Shown here piece after piece: positions 26,994-36,195 of a DNA stretch of 64,000 nucleotides. The DNA comes from Gemmatimonadota bacterium. GTDB taxonomy: Bacteria; Latescibacterota; UBA2968. The stretch spans positions 18,142-82,141 of the forward strand of contig VXRD01000026.1 in assembly GCA_009838845.1 (NCBI GenBank). The letters run 5' to 3'. How positions within the stretch are numbered: position 1 is the first letter of the stretch; every line of letters starts with the position of its first letter. The notes beneath the pieces were generated by a model. The model saw only the letters and a program-made list of their open reading frames with translations. It ran no database searches and had not been told where the DNA came from. The translations under genes were made by a program, and so were the position numbers.

Positions 26994-28292
26994 ATGCGAA
27001 TTGCTTATATTGCCGCAGGTGCGGCGGGCATGTATTGTGGCAGTTGTATTCACGACAATGCGCTGGCCTCTGCGCTTCAGCGCAAGGGAATAGATTTCGC
27101 GCTTATTCCGACGTACACACCGCTGCGGACCGATGAACCGGGCGCGAGTATTGATCGAGTGTTTTACGGCGGCGTAAATGTTTATCTCCAGCAGAAAATG
27201 GGTATTTTTCGGCACACGCCCTCTTTTGTCGATAGATTATTGAATAGCCGAGCACTGCTCAATAGTCTCGCCCGTTTTAGTGGATCAACGCGTGCGGAAG
27301 ACCTCGGCGCGCTCACTGTATCGGTTTTAGAGGGGGAAGATGGCGCACAAAAAAAAGAACTCGCAAAGCTGGTGCGCTGGTTGAAAGAGGATTTTAGACC
27401 AGATCTTGTGCAATTGACCAATTCGATGTTTTTGGGCATGGCGAGAGAAATGAAACGGGAACTCGGTATTCCCGTTTTGTGCTCTCTGCAAGGGGAAGAT
27501 ATTTTCCTCGAAGGATTGATAGAACCGTATAAATCGGAGGCGCGGCAGTGCTTGCGAGATCGAGCAAGAGATGTCGATGGATTTGTAGCCACTTGTGATT
27601 ATTATGCCGATTTTATGGCTGGTTATCTCGATGTACCGCGCAATCGCATTCACGTTGCGTCTTTGGGTATCAAATTAGACGGACATGGAGAAAGCGATGT
27701 AAAGCCAGACCCGTTGCCTTTTGCGATTGGTTATCTCGCTCGCATATGTCCCGAGAAGGGGTTGCATGCGCTGGTTGATGCGTTTCATCAATTGGCAGAA
27801 CAAGTCGGCAAGGAGAATGTAAAACTCAGTGTTGCCGGTTATCTCGGACAAAGAGATGCGCCGTATTTTCAGCACGTATGCGAACAAGTCGCATCCCGGG
27901 GACTTTCCGATGTTTTTGATTATCGCGGGGAAGTCAATCGAGAAGAAAAAATTGCATTCCTGAATAGCATCCATATCTTGTCCGTGCCTACGCCTTATAA
28001 AGAACCCAAAGGGCTATCGTTGCTCGAAGCTATGGCCAATGGCGTTCCCGTTGTTCAGCCCCGGCACGGTATTTTTCCAGAATGGATTGAAAAAACGGGT
28101 GGGGGAATTCTGGTAGAGCCAGATTCTTCAGAGGCACTGGCGGCAGGGTTGCTGCGGATGATGAACGACAAAGAGGGGCGGGAGGCGATGGGGCAAAAAG
28201 GGAAAGAAGCTGTACATCAAAATTTTAGCGACGACGATATGGCGGAAGCAACACTGGCGGTATATCGTCAGTATGTGACGGATTCAACTTAA
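26994..28292 (+). CDS. Glycosyltransferase, family 4 (GT-B fold)
   Basis: 432 residues from the ATG at 26994. The N-terminal Rossmann half opens MRIAYIAAGAAGMYCGSCIHDNALASAL, with a Gly-rich donor or acceptor loop. The C-terminal half has GYLARICPEKGLHALVDAF and the EPKGLSLLEAMANGVPVVQP motif carrying the E-x7-E nucleotide-sugar contact. Cytoplasmic or peripheral membrane. It transfers a sugar from a nucleotide donor to an unknown acceptor; within this operon the acceptor could be the product of the ligase/halogenase steps (inference). It starts 15 bases after the flavoenzyme. Confidence 0.9.
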   Translation: MRIAYIAAGAAGMYCGSCIHDNALASALQRKGIDFALIPTYTPLRTDEPGASIDRVFYGGVNVYLQQKMGIFRHTPSFVDRLLNSRALLNSLARFSGSTRAEDLGALTVSVLEGEDGAQKKELAKLVRWLKEDFRPDLVQLTNSMFLGMAREMKRELGIPVLCSLQGEDIFLEGLIEPYKSEARQCLRDRARDVDGFVATCDYYADFMAGYLDVPRNRIHVASLGIKLDGHGESDVKPDPLPFAIGYLARICPEKGLHALVDAFHQLAEQVGKENVKLSVAGYLGQRDAPYFQHVCEQVASRGLSDVFDYRGEVNREEKIAFLNSIHILSVPTPYKEPKGLSLLEAMANGVPVVQPRHGIFPEWIEKTGGGILVEPDSSEALAAGLLRMMNDKEGREAMGQKGKEAVHQNFSDDDMAEATLAVYRQYVTDST

Positions 28293-28305
28293 CACGGGGG
28301 GGCAA

Positions 28306-28797
28306 ATGCCGACTTCATCTTCTGGACTTACGTGGTTGATTTTTGCGTTGTTGACTGTGGGCGCGTGGGGTTTGTACGGGATTTTTCTGCACACCGGGCA
28401 GATCGCTATGGGCGATCCCGAAAATGGACGCTATAAGGCGTTTCTGTTTGTGGGTATTGCCTATCTTGTGACGGCTGTTATTGGATCTCTCATCGTGCTG
28501 GCGATCAACGGGTCGGACTGGTCATTTCCGACAAAGGGGCTGACCTGGTCGCTGCTGGCTGGTACTGTGGGTGCTATTGGCGCGTTTGGTGTGCTCCTCG
28601 CCTTTGGTGCAAAGGGGACGCCGCCCGTGGTTATGTCCATTGTTTTTGCTGGCGCGCCTATGGTCAATGCCGTCGTATCCCTCATCTTGCATCCGCCAGC
28701 AGGTGGGTGGGGCGGTTTGAACTGGCAATTTGTGTTGGGCATTATACTGGCCGCGCTGGGAGGTTGTCTGGTGACCTTATTTAAACCTTCGTCTTGA
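28306..28797 (+). CDS. Half-size DMT/EamA-like membrane protein
   Basis: 163 residues, almost wholly hydrophobic, with about five helices (roughly 9-28, 46-68, 80-103, 108-128 and 139-159). It resembles one half of a ten-helix EamA/DMT exporter, and the late GIILAALGGCLVTLFKP is typical of the last helix. It could dimerise as small multidrug-resistance and ancestral DMT proteins do. GGGGGG precedes the ATG. Its stop is directly adjacent to the thioesterase gene, so it belongs to the same operon. Substrate unknown. Confidence 0.7.
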   Translation: MPTSSSGLTWLIFALLTVGAWGLYGIFLHTGQIAMGDPENGRYKAFLFVGIAYLVTAVIGSLIVLAINGSDWSFPTKGLTWSLLAGTVGAIGAFGVLLAFGAKGTPPVVMSIVFAGAPMVNAVVSLILHPPAGGWGGLNWQFVLGIILAALGGCLVTLFKPSS

Positions 28798-28806
28798 TTG
28801 AGCACT

Positions 28807-29223
28807 ATGCACAGTGAATTTCACACCACTCGCAGGGTAGAATTTTCCGATACGGACATGGCCGGGATTGTACACTTTTCCCGGTTTTTTGTCTTTATGG
28901 AAGCGGCCGAGCACGCTTTCTTGCGCGCGTTGGGGACGAGTGTTTCAACAGAATGGGATGGAAATAAAATTGGATGGCCGAGGTTGGAGGCGACGTGTAC
29001 ATATCTCAGTCCGGTCGTATTTGAAGATGTGCTGGATATTCATCTGAAGGTGATACGCAAGGGCACAAAATCGCTGACCTATCGGTTTGATTTTTTTCGC
29101 GGAGAGACGGCGATTGCCAGTGGAGAATTGAGTACGGTATGTTGTATATGCAATCCCGGCGAAAAAATCAGGTCCATACCGATTCCAGATTTTATTGCGG
29201 ATCAAATACAGGTCTCGGAATAG
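28807..29223 (+). CDS. Hotdog-fold acyl-CoA thioesterase (4-hydroxybenzoyl-CoA type)
   Basis: 138 residues from the ATG at 28807; a TTG nine bases earlier is an alternative start. The signature RRVEFSDTDMAGIVHFSRFFVFMEAAEHAF near the N-terminus has the catalytic Asp (D-x-D-M-A-G-I-V-H) of the 4-hydroxybenzoyl-CoA and YbgC thioesterases. It hydrolyses acyl- or aryl-thioesters in the cytoplasm. In this operon it could release a product or proofread the thioester made by the PaaK-like ligase. The ABC transporter ATPase gene follows 19 bases later. Confidence 0.9.
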   Translation: MHSEFHTTRRVEFSDTDMAGIVHFSRFFVFMEAAEHAFLRALGTSVSTEWDGNKIGWPRLEATCTYLSPVVFEDVLDIHLKVIRKGTKSLTYRFDFFRGETAIASGELSTVCCICNPGEKIRSIPIPDFIADQIQVSE

Positions 29224-29242
29224 TATATCTAAGAGGTCCAGA

Positions 29243-29896
29243 ATGGCACTAAAAGTTGAGCAGCTTTCTAAACACTTCGGCGATGTAAATGTTCTGCAGA
29301 ATATATCCTTTGAAATGGCGGCGGGGCAATCGCTGAGTGTTATGGGACCTTCGGGGTCGGGGAAAAGCACCTTGTTGCATGTGCTGGGTACGCTGGACCG
29401 ACCATCTGAGGGTAGCCTCAAAATTGAGGGAGAGGATCCCTTTGCATTATCTGAAATCGAACTCGCGCGGTTTAGAAATCAGGGGATTGGATTTGTGTTT
29501 CAAGAGCACCATCTTTTGCCGCAATATTCGGTTCTGGAAAATGTTTTGATTCCGACGCTGGCATTTAAAAATGGCGATGCGCGAGACCGCGCCCGAGAGA
29601 TTATTGATCGCGTGGGCTTGTCGCATCGCATTGATCACCGGCCCGCTGAATTATCCGGCGGCGAGCGACAGCGCACAGCTGTTGCGCGTGCCCTCATCAA
29701 TTCCCCAGCATTGCTCTTGTGCGACGAACCAACGGGTAGCCTGGATGGGGCGCGAGCAGAAGAAATAGCCGATCTGCTGTTTGAATTGCACAAGCGAGAA
29801 AATAATATTCTGATCTGCGCGACGCACAGCTCGGTACTCGCTCATCGCTTTGAGCGGCGGTTTGATCTACAGGGGGGAACGTGCGTCGAAGTCTGA
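29243..29896 (+). CDS. ABC transporter ATP-binding protein (LolD/MacB type)
   Basis: 217 residues from the ATG at 29243, with AGAGGT upstream. Walker A is GPSGSGKST, the Q-loop FVFQEHHLLPQYS, the signature LSGGERQRTAVARAL, Walker B LLLCDEPTGSLDG and the H-loop ATHSS. Length and sequence fit the LolD/MacB/FtsE group, which powers mechanotransmission rather than classic import. The gene overlaps the permease gene by 16 bases, so the two are one system. It may extrude lipoproteins, a peptide or the cluster's product. Confidence 0.93.
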   Translation: MALKVEQLSKHFGDVNVLQNISFEMAAGQSLSVMGPSGSGKSTLLHVLGTLDRPSEGSLKIEGEDPFALSEIELARFRNQGIGFVFQEHHLLPQYSVLENVLIPTLAFKNGDARDRAREIIDRVGLSHRIDHRPAELSGGERQRTAVARALINSPALLLCDEPTGSLDGARAEEIADLLFELHKRENNILICATHSSVLAHRFERRFDLQGGTCVEV

Positions 29897-32800
29897 TCTA
29901 TTTCTGGCGAATTAATCTGGCTGTTATGCTCGGCGTGGCAGTGGCGACAGCTGTTCTGACAGGTGCTTTGATCGTGGGTGATTCCGTGCGCGGCAGCTTG
30001 CGGGATTTGTCGCTGAGTCGTCTGGGCAAAATTGACCACGCTCTGATATCCGAGCGATTTTTTCGCGCACATCTGGAGCGCGATCTCGAGCGTGAACTCG
30101 ACACTCAGGATGTTGTATCGGCTATCAGTCTGAGTGGAACGGCTGTTCACGCAAGATCGAATACGCGGGCTTCTCGCGTTCAAATTCAGGGTATTGACAA
30201 TCGCTTTGCAAATCTGTTTGATCAAATATTGCCCGAGTTGACGATTGAGGGAATATTTCCATCGGTTGTTGTCAACGAATCCCTCCAAAAAGAACTCAAT
30301 GCACAGATTGGCGATGCCATTCTGTTGTCTTTTGAACAATCAGATGATATTCACCGCGAATCGCTATTTGGACGTGCTGATGGTGCAGTTCAAACAATTC
30401 GACTGACGCTCGCAGGCGTACTACCCGATAGGGGAATGGGGCGCTTTGGTCTTTTCGCCCGCCAGACCGTTCCGCTCAATGCATACCTATCGCTGCCGGT
30501 TTTGCAAAAAGCGTTGGGGCAAAGAGGCCGCGTGAATACACTGCTGGTGTCGGGTGATTCTGATACAGACGTTCAGGAAGTACTTTCCCGCGTTGCAACG
30601 CCCGATGATCTCGGCATTATCATCCGCCGAGAGACCGATTATTTCGCTATTGAGAGCGCGCAGTTTATTCTCAAATCCCATATTGCGGAAACTATTCAAC
30701 AAGTATCTGCCGAATTAAACGCGCCCCATATGTCCATTCTCACCTATCTGGCGAATACCACGCAGGTGGGGGAGAGAGAATTGCCCTATTCTACAATTTC
30801 TGCGTTAGATGTTGGGAATTTGGGGACTTTTCAGCTTGTAGATGGATTACTACAACTCGGGGAAGACGATATTTTGCTGAATACCTGGGCGGCTGAGGAT
30901 TTGAACGCACGGGTTGGCGATGAAGTGAAAGTTGCCTATTACGAAGTCGCTCCTGGGGAAAAACTCCTGACCCGTTGGGCGATATTTCAGCTCAAGGGCA
31001 TTGTTGCAATGGCGGGATTGGGCGCAGATGAAAAGTTGTCTCCCGATTATCCTGGCCTTGGTGATGCAAATAATATGGCAGATTGGGAAGCCCCCTTTCC
31101 CATAGATCTGAGTCGCGTTCGTCCCGAGGATGAAGATTATTGGGATACCTATCGCGACGCGCCAAAAGCCTTTGTATCCGCCGCGACTGGGCAGCGATTG
31201 TGGAAAAGTCGATTTGGCGTATTAACCGCCATACGCATTGGGGCTATTGCGGGAGAGGATATCGAAACAACGGCGAAGCGATTTGAGGATCGCTTGCTGA
31301 AAAATATTGCGCCCGAATCGGTTGGTCTGACATTTCAGCCCGTCAAACAACAGGGTCTGGCCGCTTCTGCGGGGGCAACGGACTTTAGCGGGCTGTTTAT
31401 TGCATTCAGTCAATTCCTGATCATCTCCGCAGCTCTTCTGGTCGGATTATTATTTCGCCTGAGTGTGGAGCAGCGAGGCAGAGAAGTCGGGATGCGGATG
31501 GTGTCGGGATATACGGGAAAAAAAATTCGCCGACTCTTTAGTTGCGAGAGCCTTGTGCTGGCCGGTGTGGGCGGTATCACAGGGCTAATAGGCGGTGTTT
31601 TCTATGCCTATCTGATTATAGTGGGATTGCGCACTTATTGGGTTGGCGCGGTTGGTACGTCTGATCTCGCGCTCCATATCCACGCATCGAGTTTGTTGCT
31701 GGGCTATGCTATTTCACTGATCGTGATCCTGCTGGCAATCTGGCTCACGCTGCGCCGTTTGGGCAATATTTCTGTTCGCGCATTATTATCGGGTGTTACG
31801 GAAGCGGTGCGCGCAAAGCCGCGCACAAAATGGTATGCCCTGAGTAGCCTCATACTCGCCGCGTTTAGTCTGGGGGGTGCTGTGGTGGTGGATCCATCGG
31901 CGGGTACGGGTTTGTTTTTCGTTAGTGGCGCGCTGTGGATGGTTTCGGGATTGTGCTTTCTCTCGCTCTGGTTTAGACGCGGGCATCGCTCTGTGAGAGA
32001 AGGTATTATTGGGATGGGGGTGCAAAATAGCAAGCGGCAACCCGCGCGAAGTTTGCTGTGTGCCTCACTCATCGGTTGTGCGTGTTTTGTCATTGTTGCA
32101 GTAGGCGCGAACAGGCGAACTGATCTGACTCAAAATATCGCGCAGGACAAAGCCTCTGGCACGGGTGGCTTTGCTCTCATCGCCGAAGTTGATGTGCCGA
32201 TTTATCGGGATTTCAATTCAAAAGAAGGACAATTTGAACTCGGGTTTTCGCAAACAGATGCAGAACTTTTGAATCAGGCGCAGTTCATCCCGCTGCGCGT
32301 TTTGCCGGGTGAAGATGCGAGTTGCCTCAATCTTTACAAGCCCGACAGCCCGCGCGTTCTGGGTGTTCCCGAAGCTTTGCGTCAGCGAGGTGGTTTTACG
32401 TTTCAGCAAACGAGTACCGAAGTGGAAAATCCCTGGACTCTATTATCCGAGGATTTGGGTGCAGATGTGATCCCGGCAATTGGGGATTACAATTCGGCTA
32501 TGTGGATCTTGCACAAGCAATTAGGCGATGATATTGTGTTGCAGAATGAGATGGGGGGAACAGTCAAGTTGAGACTGGTGGGCTTGTTAAAGACGAGTAT
32601 TTTTCAAAGTGAATTGCTGATTTCCGAAGACAATTTTTTGCGGCACTTTCCCGACCAGAGTGGGTATGGTGCTTTTCTCGTTGAAACACAACAACCCGTT
32701 CAGCTTACTGCGCTTGTGGAAAGCCGATTAAAAGATATCGGGTTAGACGCCGTATCTACAACACAAAAACTCGCGCATTTTCAGGAGGTCGAAAACACGT

Positions 32801-33180
32801 ATCTCTCCACCTTTCAAACACTGGGGGGATTGGGACTGCTGTTGGGCACGCTCGGATTGGGAATCGTTCTATTGAGAAATGTTATTGAAAGACGCGGTGA
32901 ATTGGCGGTTCTGCGAGCCTTTGGCTTTCGCCGCGCTGTGCTGTCGCGCATGTTGCTCGCGGAGAATGGGTTTTTAATGCTCGTGGGTCTGGCTATTGGC
33001 AGCGTCTCCGCGCTTATTGCAGTAGCGCCCCATGTCATGAGCTATGGTGCGTTAATTCCCTGGGGATCGCTGGCTCTCACGCTTGTCATCATATACGGCG
33101 CGGGCCTCATCGCAAGCGCGATAGCTGTTTTCTTCGCCCTGCGAGCACCTTTATTGCCCGCGTTGAAACAGGAGATGTGA
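29881..33180 (+). CDS. ABC transporter permease, duplicated FtsX-like
   Basis: 1099 residues from GTG at 29881 (GGGGGGAAC just before it), overlapping the ATPase gene. An N-terminal membrane helix (~12-32) is followed by a large extracytoplasmic MacB_PCD-like domain. The first FtsX bundle lies around residues 500-640, with VEQRGREVGMRMVSGYTGKKIRRLF as its coupling segment. Two further helices surround 660-700, a second periplasmic domain follows, and a C-terminal FtsX bundle spans ~980-1095 (ERRGELAVLRAFGFRRAVLSRMLL). The single chain thus holds two FtsX modules and would supply the whole membrane part. Probable exporter or membrane-protein extractor. Confidence 0.9.
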   Translation: MRRSLIYFWRINLAVMLGVAVATAVLTGALIVGDSVRGSLRDLSLSRLGKIDHALISERFFRAHLERDLERELDTQDVVSAISLSGTAVHARSNTRASRVQIQGIDNRFANLFDQILPELTIEGIFPSVVVNESLQKELNAQIGDAILLSFEQSDDIHRESLFGRADGAVQTIRLTLAGVLPDRGMGRFGLFARQTVPLNAYLSLPVLQKALGQRGRVNTLLVSGDSDTDVQEVLSRVATPDDLGIIIRRETDYFAIESAQFILKSHIAETIQQVSAELNAPHMSILTYLANTTQVGERELPYSTISALDVGNLGTFQLVDGLLQLGEDDILLNTWAAEDLNARVGDEVKVAYYEVAPGEKLLTRWAIFQLKGIVAMAGLGADEKLSPDYPGLGDANNMADWEAPFPIDLSRVRPEDEDYWDTYRDAPKAFVSAATGQRLWKSRFGVLTAIRIGAIAGEDIETTAKRFEDRLLKNIAPESVGLTFQPVKQQGLAASAGATDFSGLFIAFSQFLIISAALLVGLLFRLSVEQRGREVGMRMVSGYTGKKIRRLFSCESLVLAGVGGITGLIGGVFYAYLIIVGLRTYWVGAVGTSDLALHIHASSLLLGYAISLIVILLAIWLTLRRLGNISVRALLSGVTEAVRAKPRTKWYALSSLILAAFSLGGAVVVDPSAGTGLFFVSGALWMVSGLCFLSLWFRRGHRSVREGIIGMGVQNSKRQPARSLLCASLIGCACFVIVAVGANRRTDLTQNIAQDKASGTGGFALIAEVDVPIYRDFNSKEGQFELGFSQTDAELLNQAQFIPLRVLPGEDASCLNLYKPDSPRVLGVPEALRQRGGFTFQQTSTEVENPWTLLSEDLGADVIPAIGDYNSAMWILHKQLGDDIVLQNEMGGTVKLRLVGLLKTSIFQSELLISEDNFLRHFPDQSGYGAFLVETQQPVQLTALVESRLKDIGLDAVSTTQKLAHFQEVENTYLSTFQTLGGLGLLLGTLGLGIVLLRNVIERRGELAVLRAFGFRRAVLSRMLLAENGFLMLVGLAIGSVSALIAVAPHVMSYGALIPWGSLALTLVIIYGAGLIASAIAVFFALRAPLLPALKQEM

Positions 33181-33186
33181 GGCGCG

Positions 33187-34722
33187 TTAATTTATTTTTT
33201 TAAGTGAAAGTTCATAGCACGCTGCTTCTCGATCATTTCGCACGAGGAGATAGGGTGCGGCAAATGTGGGTGCGTTCCAGGTGTGGTTGTCCAGAGCGGG
33301 AAAGCGCGCGCGTTCATTGTGTTCAATTGGCGAGGCATCGACGAGCACGACATCGCCCGATTCGGTCTGGATGAGCAAGAGGTCATCTACGAGAATGAGT
33401 TGCCCGTGCCCGTAGCGCCCTCGCTTCCATTTGCGTTGCCCATCCGCCAGATCCAAACACACGAGGACGCCGTCGTCCAGTCCGTAAATATACCCGTCTT
33501 TATAGACCATATTGGCAAATTTGGCTTTGAGACGAGGGCTTTTCCATATCCGTTTGGCAGTAAATTCATCTCGACTGTTTTTCGCAATTTGAATCAATTC
33601 ACTGCCGATACCATAACCTGTTGATACAAAGATGCTGTCTCCGGGTAGTGGAATGGGTTGGGCAACGTGTTGCGTCATCCCACCAGTCCAGGGATATTCC
33701 CATAGCAAGTTGCCGGAGGTTGGATCGTGACCCGCGACTTGCCCCCTGTTAAAAATGAGTAATTGATCCATTCCCGCTATGGAGGCCAAACTGGGCGAGC
33801 TATGCCCTGCTCTTGTACGGCCACTTCCCCAGATAATAGCACCGGTTTCTCTGTCATAAGCCATCAGCGATTGCTCATTTCGTCCGCCCGGACTCACGAT
33901 TACTTTGTCGTCTAAAATGAGAGGTGAACCGCTCATGCCCCATTCTTTAACGCGCGCATTGGTTTCTTTCACGGTGTCGCGTGACCAGATTTCTCGACCG
34001 GTTTCCAAATCGAGACAGGTGAGGATGCCGGTTGCGCCAAAAGAATAAACGCGGTTGTCCGATATGGTTGGCGTGGCTCGCGGACCAATTCCGGCAATCG
34101 CGGTTTCATATCGCGCACGCGTGCTGTGACGCCATTTCTCTTTTCCGGTTAAGAGGTCGTAACAGGCAACGGTTTCGTCTTCGCCTTTTTGCTCTTGAGT
34201 CACGGCAGAGCGGCCAACAACGGCAAAGGCGGAATAGGCCTCACCGACGGGTACGCGCCAGAGTAATTTGGGGGGATTTTGAACCCAATCGGACTCCAGT
34301 TTTATTCCATTGAGTATGGCGTTGCGGTGTGGACCCAAAAATTGAGGATAGTCTGTATCGGGACCATCTGAAGACTGTCCCGACACGGATATCGCTGTAA
34401 CAGAAGACCAGCGCCACTCTATCTTGGGAGCCAGATCGCCCGTAAAACCGCGAATTTGAAATAATGAAACTGTCAGGATGATCAGGAGTATAAGAATACT
34501 TAGACCCCGCAGGCGGATTTTTCGACTCGCTCGGGAAAAAGCAAAGAACCAGAGACAGAGCAAAATAGAGCCGATTGAGCAGACGAGTATGGTCGGCATA
34601 ACCTGCATCTGGCGGTTTGGCCTGTCGGGAATCCAGATTGCCGATAATACAATGATCATCAATGCGGCGATCGCAATAGCGGGCCACCATCGAATGGGTT
34701 TGGGATAAAGAGGAGCAGGCAT
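33187..34722 (-). CDS. Membrane-anchored PQQ-like beta-propeller protein
   Basis: 511 residues. Three N-terminal helices (about 12-30, 42-62 and 71-91) replace the cleavable signal seen in the other propellers. The chain then continues with DTDYPQFLGPHRNAILNGIKL and blades such as YDLLTGKEKWRHS, LDLETGREIWSRD, YDRETGAIIWGSG and LDLADGQRKWKRG. It is a close paralogue of the protein at 21024. It is convergent with the ABC permease (6-base gap) and divergent from the propeller gene at 34870. AAGGAA precedes the ATG. The propeller probably faces the periplasm; function unknown. Confidence 0.85.
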   Translation of the reverse strand: MPAPLYPKPIRWWPAIAIAALMIIVLSAIWIPDRPNRQMQVMPTILVCSIGSILLCLWFFAFSRASRKIRLRGLSILILLIILTVSLFQIRGFTGDLAPKIEWRWSSVTAISVSGQSSDGPDTDYPQFLGPHRNAILNGIKLESDWVQNPPKLLWRVPVGEAYSAFAVVGRSAVTQEQKGEDETVACYDLLTGKEKWRHSTRARYETAIAGIGPRATPTISDNRVYSFGATGILTCLDLETGREIWSRDTVKETNARVKEWGMSGSPLILDDKVIVSPGGRNEQSLMAYDRETGAIIWGSGRTRAGHSSPSLASIAGMDQLLIFNRGQVAGHDPTSGNLLWEYPWTGGMTQHVAQPIPLPGDSIFVSTGYGIGSELIQIAKNSRDEFTAKRIWKSPRLKAKFANMVYKDGYIYGLDDGVLVCLDLADGQRKWKRGRYGHGQLILVDDLLLIQTESGDVVLVDASPIEHNERARFPALDNHTWNAPTFAAPYLLVRNDREAACYELSLKKIN

Positions 34723-34795
34723 AAAATTCCTTTTTTTAGTTGTTAGATGTTAGTCCGCCAGATCTCTATCTCCAACGTAAATAAAAAAGAAAGGT

Positions 34796-34824
34796 TTGAC
34801 AACCATTCATTAAACAGATATTTT
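34796..34824 (+). promoter_or_regulatory. Sigma-70-type promoter of the propeller/TRAP operon
   Basis: A perfect TTGACA at 34796-34801 and TATTTT at 34819-34824 are separated by 17 bases. Transcription would begin near 34831, leaving a leader of about 39 bases to the ATG at 34870, which has AAAGGAG upstream. It lies in the 147-base divergent gap between two propeller genes. Confidence 0.6.
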
Positions 34825-34869
34825 GAATCTCTAAATTGCAAAATATCACATCACAGAAAGGAGTTTGCG

Positions 34870-36183
34870 ATGAAGAAATGGATTTTGATTTTGATGGGTT
34901 TTTGTCTCATTCCGATTCTGGTTCAGGCAAAACACCATGCGGCGAAGGAAACACAGAATTGGCCCCACCTGCGGGGACCGAATGTAAATGGACTGGTGGA
35001 TACGGGCAATCCTCCCGTGGAATGGAGCGAAGATACCAATATCCGATGGAAAGTAAAAATTCCGGGTACGGGTCACGCCACGCCCATTATATGGGGCGAT
35101 AAAATTTTTGTTCAGACTGCGGTTAAGACCGACAAAACCGTAGAAGTTGCCCAGACAGCCAGAAAGCCGTTGCCCACTCATATCTATCACTTTAAGCTGC
35201 TTGCACTGGACCGCAAAAGTGGCGATGTGGTGTGGGAAAAGACCGTGCGCGAGGCGCTGCCCCACGAAGGCACCCATAAAACGGCTAATTATGCTTCCAC
35301 ATCGGGTGTTACGGACGGCGAACACCTGTACGCATTTTTCGGTTCATGGGGGCTTTACTGTTTTGACTTTGATGGCAATTTGAAATGGGATAAGGACCTG
35401 GGCGATATGAGAGTTGCAGGCTCTTTTGGAGAAGGCTCATCGCCGACGATTCACGGCAATACGCTGATTATCAACTGGGATCACCAGGGCAATTCGTTTA
35501 TTGTCGCGCTGGATAAGCGCACGGGTGAGGAAATCTGGCGCACGGCGCGACGGGAAAGAACGACGTGGACCACACCGATCGTTGTCGAACACAAGGGTAC
35601 GCAACAGATTATTGTGGGCGCGAGTGGAAAGACCCGAAGTTACGATCTCAAAACCGGCGATGTCTTGTGGGAGTGCGCGGGACTGGGGTCAAATGTCATT
35701 CCCACCGCTGTCTATGCCGATGGCATCGTCTATGTTACAAGTGGTCATAGAGACCCGGCCATGCAGGCGATTTCACTCGACAAAGCCAAGGGCGATATTA
35801 CGGGTACAGATGCCGTTCTGTGGACTGTTACTGGCAACTTCACCCCTTATGTTTCCTCGCCTCTTCTTTCCGGGAACAATATCTATAGCATGAGAAAAAC
35901 TTCTAACATTTTGTTCTGTTTCAATGCCAAAACAGGCGAAATGGTTTTTGGTCCCGAGAGACTCCAGGGCCTGAATCGCATATACTCTCCGCTGGTTGGC
36001 ACAAGCGACCGCATTTACCTCGCCGGGCTGGCTGGCATGACATTTGTGATCAAGAACGGTAGCGAATTTGAAGTACTCGCTAAAAATAAACTCGACGAGG
36101 GCACTGGCGCATCTCCCATTATCGCGGGCGACGAGTTGTATTTGCGCGGCACTGAACATCTCTATTGTATTGCTGCAAATTAA
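34870..36183 (+). CDS. Secreted PQQ-like beta-propeller protein
   Basis: 437 residues from the ATG at 34870 (AAAGGAG), with a signal peptide at 1-20 (ILILMGFCLIPILVQA). The mature protein begins with NWPHLRGPNVNGLVDTGNPPVEW, then propeller blades (LDRKSGDVVWEKT, FDFDGNLKWDKD, LDKRTGEEIWRTA, YDLKTGDVLWECA, FNAKTGEMVFGP). It precedes the TAXI solute-binding protein by 12 bases, so it may be co-transcribed with the TRAP transporter. A periplasmic ligand-handling role linked to that transporter is possible but unproven. Confidence 0.85.
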   Translation: MKKWILILMGFCLIPILVQAKHHAAKETQNWPHLRGPNVNGLVDTGNPPVEWSEDTNIRWKVKIPGTGHATPIIWGDKIFVQTAVKTDKTVEVAQTARKPLPTHIYHFKLLALDRKSGDVVWEKTVREALPHEGTHKTANYASTSGVTDGEHLYAFFGSWGLYCFDFDGNLKWDKDLGDMRVAGSFGEGSSPTIHGNTLIINWDHQGNSFIVALDKRTGEEIWRTARRERTTWTTPIVVEHKGTQQIIVGASGKTRSYDLKTGDVLWECAGLGSNVIPTAVYADGIVYVTSGHRDPAMQAISLDKAKGDITGTDAVLWTVTGNFTPYVSSPLLSGNNIYSMRKTSNILFCFNAKTGEMVFGPERLQGLNRIYSPLVGTSDRIYLAGLAGMTFVIKNGSEFEVLAKNKLDEGTGASPIIAGDELYLRGTEHLYCIAAN

Positions 36184-36195
36184 AAGAGGATAGCT

